A DNA stretch of 64,000 nt from Chiua virens (Eukaryota; Basidiomycota; Agaricomycetes; Boletales; Boletaceae), in assembly GCA_019787685.1 (NCBI GenBank), contig JAHNUO010000011.1, forward strand, positions 806,001 through 870,000, in the 5' to 3' direction. The notes below the pieces were generated by a model. That model saw only the letters and a list, made by a program, of their open reading frames with translations, did no database searches and was not told the DNA's origin. A program made the translations under genes and the position numbers. Positions within the stretch are counted from its first letter, which is position 1. The number at the start of each line of letters is the position of its first letter. Of this stretch, positions 35,803-47,709 are shown piece after piece.

Positions 35803-37804
35803 CTAATCCCGACACTGTTCCAACTGGCAATCGCAGATAGCATTCTTGAACACGTGACTCGGCATGGCAACCTTCCTATTCTCACCCATAGCTTCGCTCC
35901 CTGGGACGCCAGCATTGACACTGAACATTCAAATCAGCCACTTTCGTCAATTGTGCTGGACATGCACTTACCAGCCATTGTTGTAGACACCTTGTAACAA
36001 CTTGTTGAGTAGTTTGTATTCAGCCGTTTCGCGATGGAAGTCTTCGAGTGTGGCCATGTGAGTGAGGTAGATGGGTGAATACTCCTCTCCGGTGAACGAG
36101 ACTTGCGCGTGACTCCCCTGAGCCCACTCATCGATAGCACAATGAAGCTAAATACGAACACATCAGCAATATATTCCGAGTATTAATAGACATCCGTACC
36201 GCTGCCACTGTGAGAGCAAAGCCTGGACGGGGGAATGGATTGTAGTAGCTAGACCACCTTACGCCTTCATCCTTCCTACTCTTGAATAAAACTTCATTGA
36301 TGACGGATTGGATTGCTGGATTCCCATATGGTCCACTGTGCTCGTCAACTGACCCACCCCGAGTCTAAAGAAAGAGTGAGCCACAACACAAGCTGACAAA
36401 GAAACACTTACGTGGAAAGTGAATGCTGCCTCATCGAGGAGCACCTGGACGAGGAGCCGGTTTTTCTCGATCACTGTTGGGTCTGCGCTGGCTTGGAACC
36501 CAAATGCGGTTTGGACAATTGCACGCACTTTAGTTTTAAATTGTCCGCGGGTTTGAGATCCACGTTGAGTGAGCTAAACGAAATGTTATTTTCGTGAATC
36601 CAAATCAGTGATCACGTACCAGTTTAAAGTTCCTCGCATCCAACGCCATCTCACCAGCGATCTCATGCTGCTTGCATGCTAAAGTCCAAGCCTCCCTGGC
36701 CCAGTTATATTCATTGTCAGGGGAAGGGTAAGGGTTCACCATAAGTAAACGACCACGATAAACTCTGATGGCAGTCTTGACGACCGGTAACGTGCTCGGG
36801 TCACAGTCTGAAGCACGAGCGCGCTGCTTACCACCCGTCCTGGATTTCCTTCCAGCGCTCAGAGCAGAGGCCTTGACCTCCCTGGGCTGAAAAGCCTTGG
36901 ATGGTAAGGCCCTGTGAGACTCATCATTGTCACTGATGATCTCCACGCAGCGGGCACGTTTTCTCGGCGTGGGCTTGTCATCTGCACTGTGAACCACGCT
37001 AAAACTGTCCAAGGCAGTTGCAGTGCAGTTGGAATCAGTGTCCATATCCAGCAACTCTGAGGGGTCTTCGTCATCGGGCTCATAGTCACGATCACGGTCG
37101 TTGTCACAATCAGTGGGTTTGAGTTCCCTGATACTACACATGTTAGTATGTAATTTGTAGAGGAATGCCAACTCACGATTCAGAATGTGCGCGCTTGAGT
37201 GGCATACGAGGGATTACTTCACCCTCACTGGATTCTTGTTCCATGGCGTACGATGCAGCCCTGCGATTGACCATGGGTGCCTTGTATGCTTTCTTTTCAG
37301 ATGGGATCATCATAAAGGGCTTTCCTGGCCTTATCACGCCGAGTTGTAGTCCTTTAACCGGTGGCACGCTACCCTTTCGCGCCACCAGTTGAGTTGCTAA
37401 GAGTGTCTCGTGGCGAACTAAGGGCCTCCCTATGGACCTGGCAGAAAACTGTGGCATGGAAATTTGGCGATGACATCCAACCATTGACCCTAAGTCACTC
37501 ACTGCATTGTCAGGTGCGAGTCGGGTGGGACGGGACTGATCGGTTTGGGCACTGGTCCCACTCTCGAGTCCCTTAGCAGCCTTTGTCACCTGCTCGCGCC
37601 TAAGCGTCCGCTCAGCTTGGCGTTTCACCTTGTCGGTAGACGCCTTTTCAGCTGCTACCTTTTCATGTTCTCTTTCCCCTGTGTTCACTTTTCATCTCTG
37701 TATTCACGCAACGAAATGAGAATATTACCTTGCATTACTTGAAATTTTTCGCTGGGGCGAGAAACACGACCTGACTGTGTGGAGTTGGTGTGCATGAATG
37801 GCAT
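35803..37804 (-). CDS. DUF6532-like accessory protein, seven exons, ~573 aa, apparently intact
   Basis: The exons on the minus strand are 37729-37804, 37177-37687, 36620-37133, 36412-36573, 36200-36364, 35972-36147 and 35803-35920. The introns are 41-52 nt, mostly with GTAAGT, GTGAGT or GTACGT donors. Phases match throughout and the frame has no stop before the TAG at 35803. The first intron's AAAAG acceptor is the weakest. The N-terminal half is disordered and charged. The C-terminal ~300 residues contain WAREAWTLACKQH, GEMALDARNFKL, FKTKVRAIVQTAFGF, DEHSGPYGNPAIQ and WSSYYNPFPRPGFALT. I recognise this as the DUF6532 type found in Agaricomycete proteins; its biochemical role is unknown. It is divergent from the transposase gene. 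Confidence 0.75.
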
Positions 37805-38468
37805 GTTGTCAAGAACTTTAGGTATCTGGGCTATTAAGAAACGAGTAGGGGTTGCAATGATGATGTGGGGAGTGATGATGCGGCTGAGGAGAGAAGCAGC
37901 AGCCTTTTATATTCAAGAAGGTAAGAGGAACGTACCAAGTGGGATGGCCATTTAATCACACCGTTCTGCCAATGTTTTTTGCAAGCGGTGAGCCATAAAC
38001 AAAAGGGTCCATGGGTCACGATCATCGCAATGCATGCTTGTGGAGCAGACCTGGATGAAGCGAGAGTGGTGGCTGGAGAAGAGTCAGTATGTGGGTTGGA
38101 TGCATTGGACAAACCACGAGTCGCTTACCAAGACGTCAGCCTGATAGCGGAGCCGAAGGGCGGCGAATCGAGCCACACCGACATACGCAGCAGAGGATCT
38201 ACTATTCGGGTTAGTGTCCATTCATGACGGTCACCGATTGGATCGGTGCAATAAATGATGGTTACGCCGGCTGCAGGGCCCTAAGGAAAATATGTGGGTC
38301 CTTGGGTTATTGGTTCGGCATAGCGGTGATTATGACGCCCGGATGGACGGTCGGGTACATTGGGTACGTTCATTGAACTGGGCAGTCACTAGATTATAAG
38401 TTAGTGATGGCAAGCTAAGATGGGTTAAACTTGCCTCGTCGAGCAACAGTACTCTGTCACTTTCATCC
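37805..38468. promoter_or_regulatory. divergent intergenic region between accessory gene and transposase gene
   Basis: The two genes of the DNA transposon start 664 bases apart on opposite strands, so this interval must contain both promoters. No additional coding exon is supported. Confidence 0.4.
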
Positions 38469-41427
38469 ATGCCACCCATCAGACAATCTTGCAGCCACTG
38501 TGGGCTGATTTTTCCCACTGCCAGCGGAGTGTGACGTCATATTGCTCATTCGCAAGCATGTCGTGCACGTTTGGAGTCCAAACTGGCAGCTCCTGCTGCC
38601 GTGGCACCCATTGATGGTGCAGTTCCTGGTATCCTTGTTGATCAGTACGAACGCAATGAGGAAGACAAAGACAATGAAGGCTTACCACAGCATGCACCTC
38701 GGTATGGCCCTCCCCAAGTGGAACCTGACACAGAGAACGAAAACGAAAATGGAGATGTAAGACATGCTGAAGAAGACATGACCACATATCGTTACATTCA
38801 AGAATTTAATGAGAAGCGTGCTGCAAATATCCTCGGGATTGGCGAGACCACATTTGATGTGATGAGGGCAAGTCAAGAAGCAGCTGGACAGGGAGATTAC
38901 GCCCCCTTTACTGATAGAGATGAATGGGAGTTAGCAGAATGGCTCATCAAAAACGTGAACCAATGAGCAACAGACGAATTCCTGAAACTTGGCATAGTGA
39001 GTTCAGTGGTTAACGATTCCATGGAAGTGACTCACCAAGGTATGAAACAGACAAGGACATGCACTCAACCCCGCTTTCAAAACAAGAAAGCTTTCCTGAA
39101 TGTTGTCGATCAGCTCCCAATGGGACCTGAGTGGACATGCGAGCTTATTCGCGTGCATGGGGACGTTGAGGATGAAGCCAATGAAGGGGATCGCAATGCT
39201 GAAGAATTGGAATTGTGGATCAGAGATCCAGTCACCTGTGTTCAGGAACTGATCGGTAATCCAGCTTTTGACGGGGAAATTGCATACGTACCGGAGAGAG
39301 TGTACACAGATGCAGATGGACAAAGTCGGCGGTACGATGAGATGTGGACAGGCAACTGGTGGTGGGAAATGCAAGTAAGTGTCTCTATCTGATAAGGATG
39401 CACGCACCTGACTTGGAGGAACCAAAGCAGCGTATGCCAGAGGGTGTCACGATAGCTCCTGTGATCTTGGCATCCGATAAGACACAGCTCTCGCGTTTCA
39501 AAGGTGACAAAAACGCGTGGCCTGTGTACCTAAGTATAGGAAATATATCAAAAGAAGTCCGTCGTCAGCCATCATGCCAGGCATTGATTCTGATTGGGTA
39601 CTTACCTGCATCCAAACTGGACCTGTTCAACGACAATTCCATTGCAGGCCAGCGTCTGTTTCACTACTGCATGAAGAGGTTAGTTGAACCCCTGGTGGCT
39701 GCAGGACGGGATGGCATTGAAACTATTTGTGCAGATGGTCGAATACGGCGAATTTACCCTATATTGGTGGCATACATTGGGGATCACCCCGAGCAATGTC
39801 TGGTTACCTGTTGCGCCCAGAACCGATGCCCCAAATGCCTCGTGCGTGCAGACGAGAGAGGCGAGAACCGGCAATTTCCGCTTCGTGACAAAACACATAC
39901 CATTCACACACTCCATGCACAAGCCTCGGGCTGTTACCCTCCCAACTTCATTGCCCATGGCCTTCGACCCGTCTTCTCCCCCTTCTGGGCGGATCTTCCC
40001 CATTCCGATATTTTTTTGGCCATCACCTCCGATATCCTACACCAGCTCCATCAAGGTATTTTCAAGGACCATCTAAAAAAATGGTGTGCTACCATTGCCG
40101 GATCTGAGGACCTTGACACCCGCTTTCAGGCCATGCCAATCCATTCGGGGCAGCGATACTTCAAGGATGGCATCAGTAAAATCAAACAATGGACAGGTGC
40201 GGATCACAAGCAAGTCCAGCACGTATTCATTGGTGCGCTTGTTGGCACGACTCCTCCAGACACCATCAAAGCGGCACGACACCTTCTTGACTTCATTTAC
40301 ATTGCCCAATATCAATCTCACACCGAGGATACTCTACACACATTGCAAAATGCTCTGGATGGCTTTCATGTAGCGAAGGAAAGTTTTGTCGAGCATGGAT
40401 GCCGCACTCACTTCAACATACCTAAGTTTCACTTGCTAACCCATTATGTAGCAACTATCAAGGCATTAGGAAGTTTGGACGGGTTTAATTCGGAACACTC
40501 GGAACGTCTCCATATCGACTATGCAAAGAAGGCCTACGCTGCAAGTAACCGAAAGGATTACACTATCCAGATGACGCGATGGTTGCAACGGCAAGAGGCA
40601 TTCACCCGATTCAAATGCTTTCTTGCTTGGCGGAATCGCACTCCTTCCCCAGTTGTGGGCTTACAGGCTCCTCAAGCTATCACACGGTATCGGATCTCAC
40701 GACGGGCTCACTTTACCCAGAAACCCATTCAGTATCTTGAAGAACATCATGACACCGTGTGCTTCATACCTGCCCTTCAAGTTTTCCTTGATTCGCTACC
40801 CCCAACTCGGAATGGCCAACGCTTCTACCGAGCCAATATACACAATCACTTTGATTGTTTCAAAACGATGACACTGGATTTACCTACCAGCGAACACATG
40901 CCGAGCAAGAACCACGCAAGAGTTCACGCTTACCCTTCTCGTTTAAATGGACCACGCAAACCATGCTCACCCGCAAGGTTCGACACAGTTCTCATACGGG
41001 AACACTTGGAATTGGAGCATGGGAGCGGGTTCCATGGTACGTACACTAGCAGGTACTAAGTCGCTTGCTAATTGCGTGTTTTTCAGGACTGTGGGTGGCC
41101 CAGGTTCGAGCCATCTTCAGATTGCCTCCACACCTAGGTGATAGTTGTACGCCGTTGGCGTACGTTCACTGGTTCAAGCCCCTGCGCCAGATTGATGAAG
41201 TGGTGGGGATGTTTCGGATCAGCCGCTCAACACGCTACCATCGACCGCATGCTGCTGTGGTTCCTGTAGACCGCATAGTTCAAGTTTGTCACCTCATACC
41301 CAAGTTCCTGAATGGCACCATCCATCCTCACTGGATTCAGGGCCACGCGCTGGCTGAAGCTGAAACATTTTATCTCAACAGATATATTGACTTTCGGCTT
41401 TTTGAACAGTACAGGAGACACTTGTAA
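38469..41427 (+). pseudogene. Plavaka-type transposase, four exons, two premature TGA codons
   Basis: The ATG at 38469 begins with a zinc finger (CSHCGLIFPTASGV...RHIAHSQAC). Introns at 38997-39050, 39375-39430 and 41037-41086 have GTGAGT, GTAAGT and GTACGT donors with CAG acceptors, and phases match. The frame continues to the TAA at 41425. Characteristic stretches are WTGNWWWEM, IAPVILASDKTQLS, NAWPVYLSIGNI, CPKCLVRAD, DILHQLHQG and FHLLTHYVATIKALGSLDGFNSEHSERLH, which I recognise as the Plavaka/CMC transposase. TGA codons at 38532 and 38964 interrupt it, each where CGA would restore a fitting Arg. The protein would cut and rejoin the element ends; as it stands it is inactive. Confidence 0.8.
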
Positions 41428-41571
41428 CTGTGTGGGAGGGGGGCGGGGAGGCAGTAAGTAACGTGTTTCATCTTCTTTGCACATTGTTGACCATGACTGT
41501 ATCATAGCTAATTTTTCTCTTCCGTTGTCGGACAATTGGTGGGACGGACTGACAGGTAGTCAACTCAAACC

Positions 41572-42212
41572 ATGACTCCAGGGACGGCTTGTATTGCCGG
41601 TCACCGTCTCTTTATATCGGTGTTCATGCTCACGTCAAAGGTCATCTGCAACAGTACGTATTCCAACAAATCGTGGTCCATCGTTGCTCAGGGCATGTTT
41701 CAGCTGCGCGAGATCAACCAGATAGAGAGGAGTGATGTGCCAGTACCTCGAGTGGGAACTAAATGTCGACCTCATTATCCTAAGGGAGTTCGAGGACTAT
41801 GATATGAAAAGATTTTGTTGGTTTCAGTCCCTACCCCACATACATTCTTCCATCGACAAAGAAGTCTACCCCGCCACCTTCAGTGAACCCCTTCGCGGCA
41901 TCATCAAGCACCAGCCCATCTCTCTCATATGGCCAGCGATATCCTTCCCCGCCCAAGCCGGTATTGCCCCCTTCTCCCAACCTCTCTGCATCCTATATGA
42001 CTCCCCCCACTCCCCCCGATACCTCCTCCCCATCCTATTCACCTTCGCCATCTCTGGCCTCTTCCGCATCACCCCCAACGCCTGGGTATTGAGACGCCAG
42101 GATCGTGTCCGTGTCATCGTCGCCCGGTCTCACCAAAGCCGAGGCCATTCCCATCGTCCACTCAAAAACCAAGATGTTCGCTTTCGCATCACCACTGGCA
42201 GCCACCTGGTGA
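41572..42212 (+). pseudogene. captured host cyclin fragment (Pho80/PCL-type) inside the transposon
   Basis: The sequence starts within a cyclin box (GHRLFISVFMLTSKVI, TYSNKSWSIVAQGMF, LREINQIER). It continues after a frame change near 41735 as MCQYLEWELNVD and LREFED. After another frame change near 41815 it reads PYPTYILPSTKKS plus a Ser/Pro tail, with an in-frame TGA at 42090 and a C-terminal KTKMFAFASP ending at 42212. The order and spacing match fungal PCL/Pho80-like cyclins from the middle of the box to the C-terminus. The N-terminal part is missing. It lies downstream of the transposase gene on the same strand and inside the transposon termini. It was therefore most likely captured from a host gene and then decayed. 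Confidence 0.7.
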
Positions 42213-44009
42213 ATCCATATTGTAGCTCGTGTTATTCACCTAGAATCGCTGTCTTGACGACAACTATTTGTATTGTCGCCTTCTTACCATCGAGAATCAC
42301 TACACGCCATGTTATGTCAATATTGCATACTATGTACAGCTATAACATTGTAATCTCTAAGTCGTGCATCATGGTATAAGCTCATGACTGAATTTGCTTA
42401 CATAGTGGTAAGTAATTATATAGGGTGATGGGAATATTAGCAAGTCACCACTCGGAAACCACCCAAAAATGTAACCTGATCCTTCTCGCCCACCGTAGTC
42501 AGAGCTGATTGTCGAACGAATCTCTACGTAGTCTGTAGAGAACCTTGTGCGAGCGGGTGCGATTGATCAGGCAACCTGGCGGGCCCGGGACACGGGTGTT
42601 GCCTAAAATGGTAAGTATTCAAATGCCCTTCTCACCCGACAATGTGACAATGGCCTACACCTCTCTCCTACGTCTCACCCACCCTCTCCACCTGACTCTC
42701 AGTGCCACCTGGACATGATGATGACATCACAATGTGCCGCGTTGCTGCACCATGCCCTCCCTGCCCTCCCCCTCCCTCCCTCACCTCACTCCACAACGAC
42801 GACGACGACGCCACGTTCGTACGGGCATCTTGCAAGCCCTAGCAGTGGGAGCCCCGGAATCCAACGGTATGATCTAGTAAGTGCTTTTGTCACTTTGGCC
42901 AGACTAACTCAAGTTGTAGGCCTCCATTTGAGTCAACCTCGACGACGCAGTGGGTTTTTACGGTGGATAGAACGTCTAGCATGGTTGGAATGTGGTGTGG
43001 GTGGCCTAGGTACGTCCATATTGGTCTGATCTTTATTCCATTCGGACTGACCTTCCTGCTCAGCCAGTAGTTGCGTTTTGACTCATATCAGGTCCCCATC
43101 TTCTCACTCTTGCCCTCACCTCGCCTTGCCCTCACCTTTGCCCTTATCTTGCACGGTCGCCCCTTGTCTTGGCCTTGGCCTCGTCCTTACCCCACCCTGA
43201 CCTGCCCCGCCCTTGCCTCATCTCTCCCCTTAGCTCGCCTGACGAAGATAACAACAACAATGCGAGAACCATGTCATCATGATTCTGGTGTTGCTGTTGT
43301 CACATTCATCACCTTCACCTCGTCCTTCCCTTCCTTCACCTCAGCTGATGACGATACTAGCAGTGACGCGAATACCATGCGACGCCAGCAACAACGCAAT
43401 AGCCACGCTCTTCTCGTTGCCCTCCCTCGACCCACTTTCCACCTTGCCTGATGATGACAGTGACGACGCAAAAACCATGTGAAGACCACACGACTGCGAC
43501 CACAACATAAGAACCATGCGCTACCGCGGTTCTCGTGTTGTTTTCATTGCTCTCATCGCCTTCGCCTTGGATAGTCCTTCCTTCCCTTCACCCCGCATGG
43601 CAATGACAGCAACAACAATGCGAAGACCACGATCTAGTGTGGCTTTCGTATTGTTCTTGTCGCCCCCGCCCCTCCCTTCACTTTGCCTGACGACAGCGAC
43701 AATGACTCAGACATGGGAACCGCGATAGCACGGTTCTCGTGTAGCGCAGGTATTGGTATGAGTAAGTATCAGGACACCCGTGGCTTTACCTCAGGCTGGC
43801 ATGCGCACACTGGCAAAGTCTTGTGAAACAGACGAGAGGGTGGAGCTCATCTCAGGAGCCACCTCCGAGTCGTCCTCTCCTTTCGTGCTAGCCCATGACT
43901 GGTTTGCGATGGCAATGCGACACAACTTCGCGACACGATATCGTCCACGCGTCGCACTTGTCTCATACATGTCTGCACACTGCCACCCTGGGGTGTGCCT
44001 GTGCGGTTA
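42213..44009. repeat. right minisatellite region of the Plavaka-type element
   Basis: No gene is supported. From ~42640 to ~43740 the plus strand is C/A-rich, with degenerate units of roughly 100 bp around CTCCCTTCACCT, GACGACGACG and GCGAGAACCATG. It is complementary in style to the G/T-rich left minisatellites, so the two arrays behave as long imperfect subterminal inverted repeats. Confidence 0.5.
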
Positions 44010-44205
44010 CCTAGAGCCTATATAGTGATCGAGTGTAGATATAATATACATGAGAGCTATGTAGTGATTGAGTGTGAATAGAATGGATATACGAGAACTA
44101 TGTAGTGATTGTGTGAATAGAATGGATATGCAAGAACTATGTAGTAATCAAGTGTGAATGCAATGACTATGCAGTGCTATATAGGCTACAGTCACTACCA
44201 AAAAT
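44010..44205. repeat. right subterminal CTATGTAGTGATTGAGTGTG repeats
   Basis: About five copies of a ~45-bp unit (CTATGTAGTGATTGAGTGTG, then AATAGAATGGATA) are arranged in tandem. The last includes AGTGCTATATAGGCTACA, which is the near inverse of TGTAGTCTATATAGTGCT at the left end (33019-33036). Confidence 0.65.
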
Positions 44206-44232
44206 GGTTGCTTACTACAGCACAAAAACAGG

Positions 44233-44244
44233 GTTTCCTGATGC
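44233..44244 (-). repeat. right terminal inverted repeat of the Plavaka-type element
   Basis: GTTTCCTGATGC is the exact reverse complement of 32984-32995. Confidence 0.55.
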
Positions 44245-45887
44245 TATTAACGCGATGACAGTTCCACGTAGGTGATTGGTATGCCAAACAGTTAGTCCGA
44301 AGGGGCTATGGAACAGAAAGTCAGCGGCGTGCTAGAGTGCGCAAAATCGTTATGAACAATCCAATTGCTCACTGTGTAGAAGACATCCTGATGCAGGAAT
44401 ATGACCCAGGTTGGTGTGGGTCAGGCAGAGAGCACCATTACGAGTGCCTCATCCTGCGAGAAGGCGATAACAATAAATATTGTATCAAAGATACGCGCAT
44501 GGGTGTCAGATTACCCATATCAGAGCACCTGTTGCTGAACAGGAGGTTCAATCTAATCGGATGGTTTGAAAAATCAGTACAACGATTTGAGATCAAACGA
44601 TACACATACTATGCTGGGCCTGAGGTCGAAATGCTGCTACCTATCAGCTTCCTTGGTATTGATGGAGTTACTGAACCATGATTGCGCCATGAGTACAAAG
44701 AAGCCTTGAAAGAAAAGTGTCGTCTTGCATGCAATCCAGGCTTAGCCACACGACTGGGCTATGGACTTCAGTTATATGGAGTTCAAGTAAAACAGGGGAC
44801 ATACCCATCTTTACAGCGAAATGCTGCGGTTACGAAGGATTTCACCAGACTGATCCCAAAGCCTGTGGTGATCGTTGTCGAGATCAATGGACAACCGGCA
44901 CAAGCACTGGTTGATTCAGGATCATTGGCAGATTTCATGTCAGCCACCCTAGCTGAACAATTAGATGTCCAGCAGGTAGAGTTGGCAAAACCACTTACTG
45001 TCCAGTTAGCTGTGCAGGGCTCCCGATCTAAGGTTAACTATGGAACTAAGGTCGAGTTCCGTTATCAGGACATCAAATGTCAGCGATATTTTGACATTAT
45101 CAACCTACAAAACTACGATTTGATCCTTGGAACACCGTTCTTGTTCCAGCATCGCGTATCCATAGGGTTTAATGACTCACACATAATCATTGGTTGTGCA
45201 TGGCCCCAGCCCATAAGGGGCATGCAAGTCCAGGAATTGAGCTCCCGAGCAGCTGATATCGTGGAGGAACACATCGGCGAGGCCCGAAAGAAACTCTACG
45301 AGTTAGCAAAGCCATTGTGCGCCAAGGCAAGCCAAACAGGCTTACCACCAATGCAAGCGATTAACCATCAGATCCCACTGGTAGATCCCAAGAACATCTA
45401 TCCTTGGCGACCCGTGTGCTGCCCTGAGGCCTTGCGTCCACAATGGGTGGAAAAGCGCCGTGCATATATTGAGTCTGGTTGATGGAAAGTGACGAGCTTG
45501 GGCAACACAGTGCCAATGTTGATGATCCATAAACCTGGAACAGATAAGCTCAGAACAGTTGTTGACCTACGAGAGAGGAATAAAAATACTCATAAAATGT
45601 CAGCACCCTTGCCTGACATTGATGGACAAGATGCTTACAAGCAGATCAGGATTATACCTGAGCATGTAGATCGAAGTGCTGTGACAACCCCAGATGGGAA
45701 TATGCTCAGTACCGTGATCCAAATAGGCGATTGCAATGCACCGGCCACCTACCAGGCCCTAATGAACCATCTATTCAGCAATTACATCAGATGCTGGATG
45801 GATGTGTATCTTGATGACATTGTGATCTACTCACAGACATTAGAGGATCATATCAAACATGTCACAATTGTTCTCGATATTCTGACA

Positions 45888-46135
45888 TCAGTGGAACAGC
45901 CTTCACACTGTTAAAAGTCTGGGCTTGCTACATGAGCAAATCAATGTCTAGGCTCACAAAAACTATCTCAATTGGCTCCATTTGATGGAAATTTTACCTT
46001 GTGAAATTTTGAGAAGAAGTTTAGAGGCAGGATTTTTTTTCGAAAATCTGTCCAGTTCTAGCCAGTTGGGAACCTTTCTGTCAGAAACTGTCCAGAGCTG
46101 TCCAGCACTGTCCAGATGAAGGTTGGTTTGCTGAC
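45888..46135. mobile_element. ~250-bp insertion in the RT region of element 1
   Basis: The RT frame is lost after VLDIL (45888) and resumes with KQEKLYLSENKLQF just after 46135. The intervening sequence has stops in all frames, is A/T-richer and contains three copies of CTGTCCAG in the right third. CTGAC occurs at both edges (45886-45890 and 46131-46135), which may be a target duplication. However, excising one copy leaves a one-base frame error. The type of element is not identifiable. Confidence 0.45.
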
Positions 46136-46544
46136 GGAAACAAGAGAAACTCTACCTGAGTGAGAACAAGCTCCAGTTTCTGTGTAAGGATTTGAAGATC
46201 TTGGGCAGAATTGTTGACGATCAAGGAATCCACATGGATCCACACAAGGTGGACACAGTAGTGAACTGGAAGGTCCCCACAAATCGCGATCTCCTGCATG
46301 GCTTCATTGGATCAGCAGGATATCTCGCAGATGACATCTATAAAGTCAGAGTGCCTATGGGCGTGTTATCTGCGATCACTGGCGACAACATACCCTTCAA
46401 GTGGATGGAAACTGAACAACGTGCATTTGATCGTGTTAAGGGATACGTTCAGGCTTGTCGTAACCACAGTCAGGTGCCGCTTGATTATGGTGATGGTGCA
46501 GCACCAATCTGGTTGATGACTGATGCATGTATCAATGGAATCGC

Positions 46545-47161
46545 TGAAGGTAATATATCCCGGCTGTAGTGCAATACTCAGGGGGATTGAAAGAAATAGA
46601 AAGAGGGTGAAGGAATGCGATTCCGTTCGACCCAGGGACAACACTGAGTTGGTGAACGACAAATAATGGTTTTTGAGTAGTCCAAGATGAATCCGGGGCG
46701 AATCCGGATTAAAACGGATAGAAAGGCGGACACGGCAGTCCGAATCCGGATTGATAAAACACGAGGAGAGCGGGAGAAAACGAACGTCGACCGAAAACGA
46801 TGTGAGACAGATGTGCACGGGCAAAAGCTACTGTATTTTTGTCAATACAGTGAATTTATAGTCCTCGGGAATACCCTCAGACTTGTCCTAAGTAAGGATA
46901 ATGATAAAAGAAGAAGGTTTTTGTATGGTATAAAGTTTGAGAGGCACCCGAATGTCCCTGCAAGGGCTGCGTGACATGGTCTAGCCAATGCTAAGTACGA
47001 ATAAGGAGCATCAAAAATAAAATAAAAGAGTCTGAGGCAAAACAGGCATGGATACAGCAATCCGGATGAGTTCGCACAAGCAGACAGATCAGGATCGGGA
47101 TCGGGTGACGATGGGGTGTGGAAACATGCTATGCGAGCACAGGGAATACCTATTCCCTACA
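46545..47161 (-). mobile_element. solo LTR, 617 bp, target duplication TCGC
   Basis: Left edge TGAAGG, right edge CCCTACA, flanked by TCGC at 46541-46544 and 47162-47165. Removing the LTR and one TCGC restores the RNase H reading frame (NGIA joined to AMIAQGKEW). The reverse complement contains GGACTATAAATT (TATA) and resembles the LTRs at 47710 and 49918, so this copy is in minus orientation. Confidence 0.8.
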
Positions 47162-47709
47162 TCGCGGCAATGATCGCTCAAGGAAAGGAGTGGCGTACCT
47201 CATGCATAGCCGCTTTTTTCAGTGCGAAAATGAATCCCGCACAGCAGAATTATCCTGTGCATGAACAGGAGATGCTGGCTGGAGTTGAAGGGATGTTGTG
47301 GTACCATGATATCCTGCAGGGCACTCAGTTCACATGGCTCACAGACCATAAGGGATTAATTCACCTTTATCAGCAGAAAGGATTATCTGGGTGACAAGCA
47401 CGCTGGATAGAAAAGATCAGTGAATTTGATTTCGTGATTCAGTACGTTCCTGGAGAGGAGAACATCTTACCTGATGCGTTATCATGCCTCTACTCAAACG
47501 ATGCACCTGGAACAGTCCAGGCAACATCAGAGTACATCCAGCTTGCAGAAGAGGAGCAGCGAGCTGGCACCTCCTTGCCTACCTTGATCTCTATGCCAGT
47601 CTTGGTGGGCACTGAGGCAGAAGCACAGGATGTCATGCCTCATCGCAGCAAACACATAGCCTCGACGGATATACAGAACATATCTTGCCCAGATGAACAA
47701 CCTGCGCGG

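Larger units (their letters stand above)
32982..44243. mobile_element. Plavaka-type (CMC/CACTA-like) DNA transposon, ~11.3 kb, with accessory gene and captured cyclin
   Basis: This block splits element 1 pol. CTA occurs at both edges (32979-32981 and 44244-44246). Removing the block with one CTA rejoins the pol frame, which fits the 3-bp duplications of the CACTA group. A 12-bp inverted repeat GCATCAGGAAAC lies at the edges (32984-32995; reverse complement at 44233-44244), so ends are exact to about 3 bp. Inside are subterminal arrays of CTATGTAGT-like repeats, G/T- and C/A-rich minisatellites at left and right, a minus-strand seven-exon gene, a plus-strand transposase gene and a cyclin pseudogene. 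The transposase assigns the family. Confidence 0.75.
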
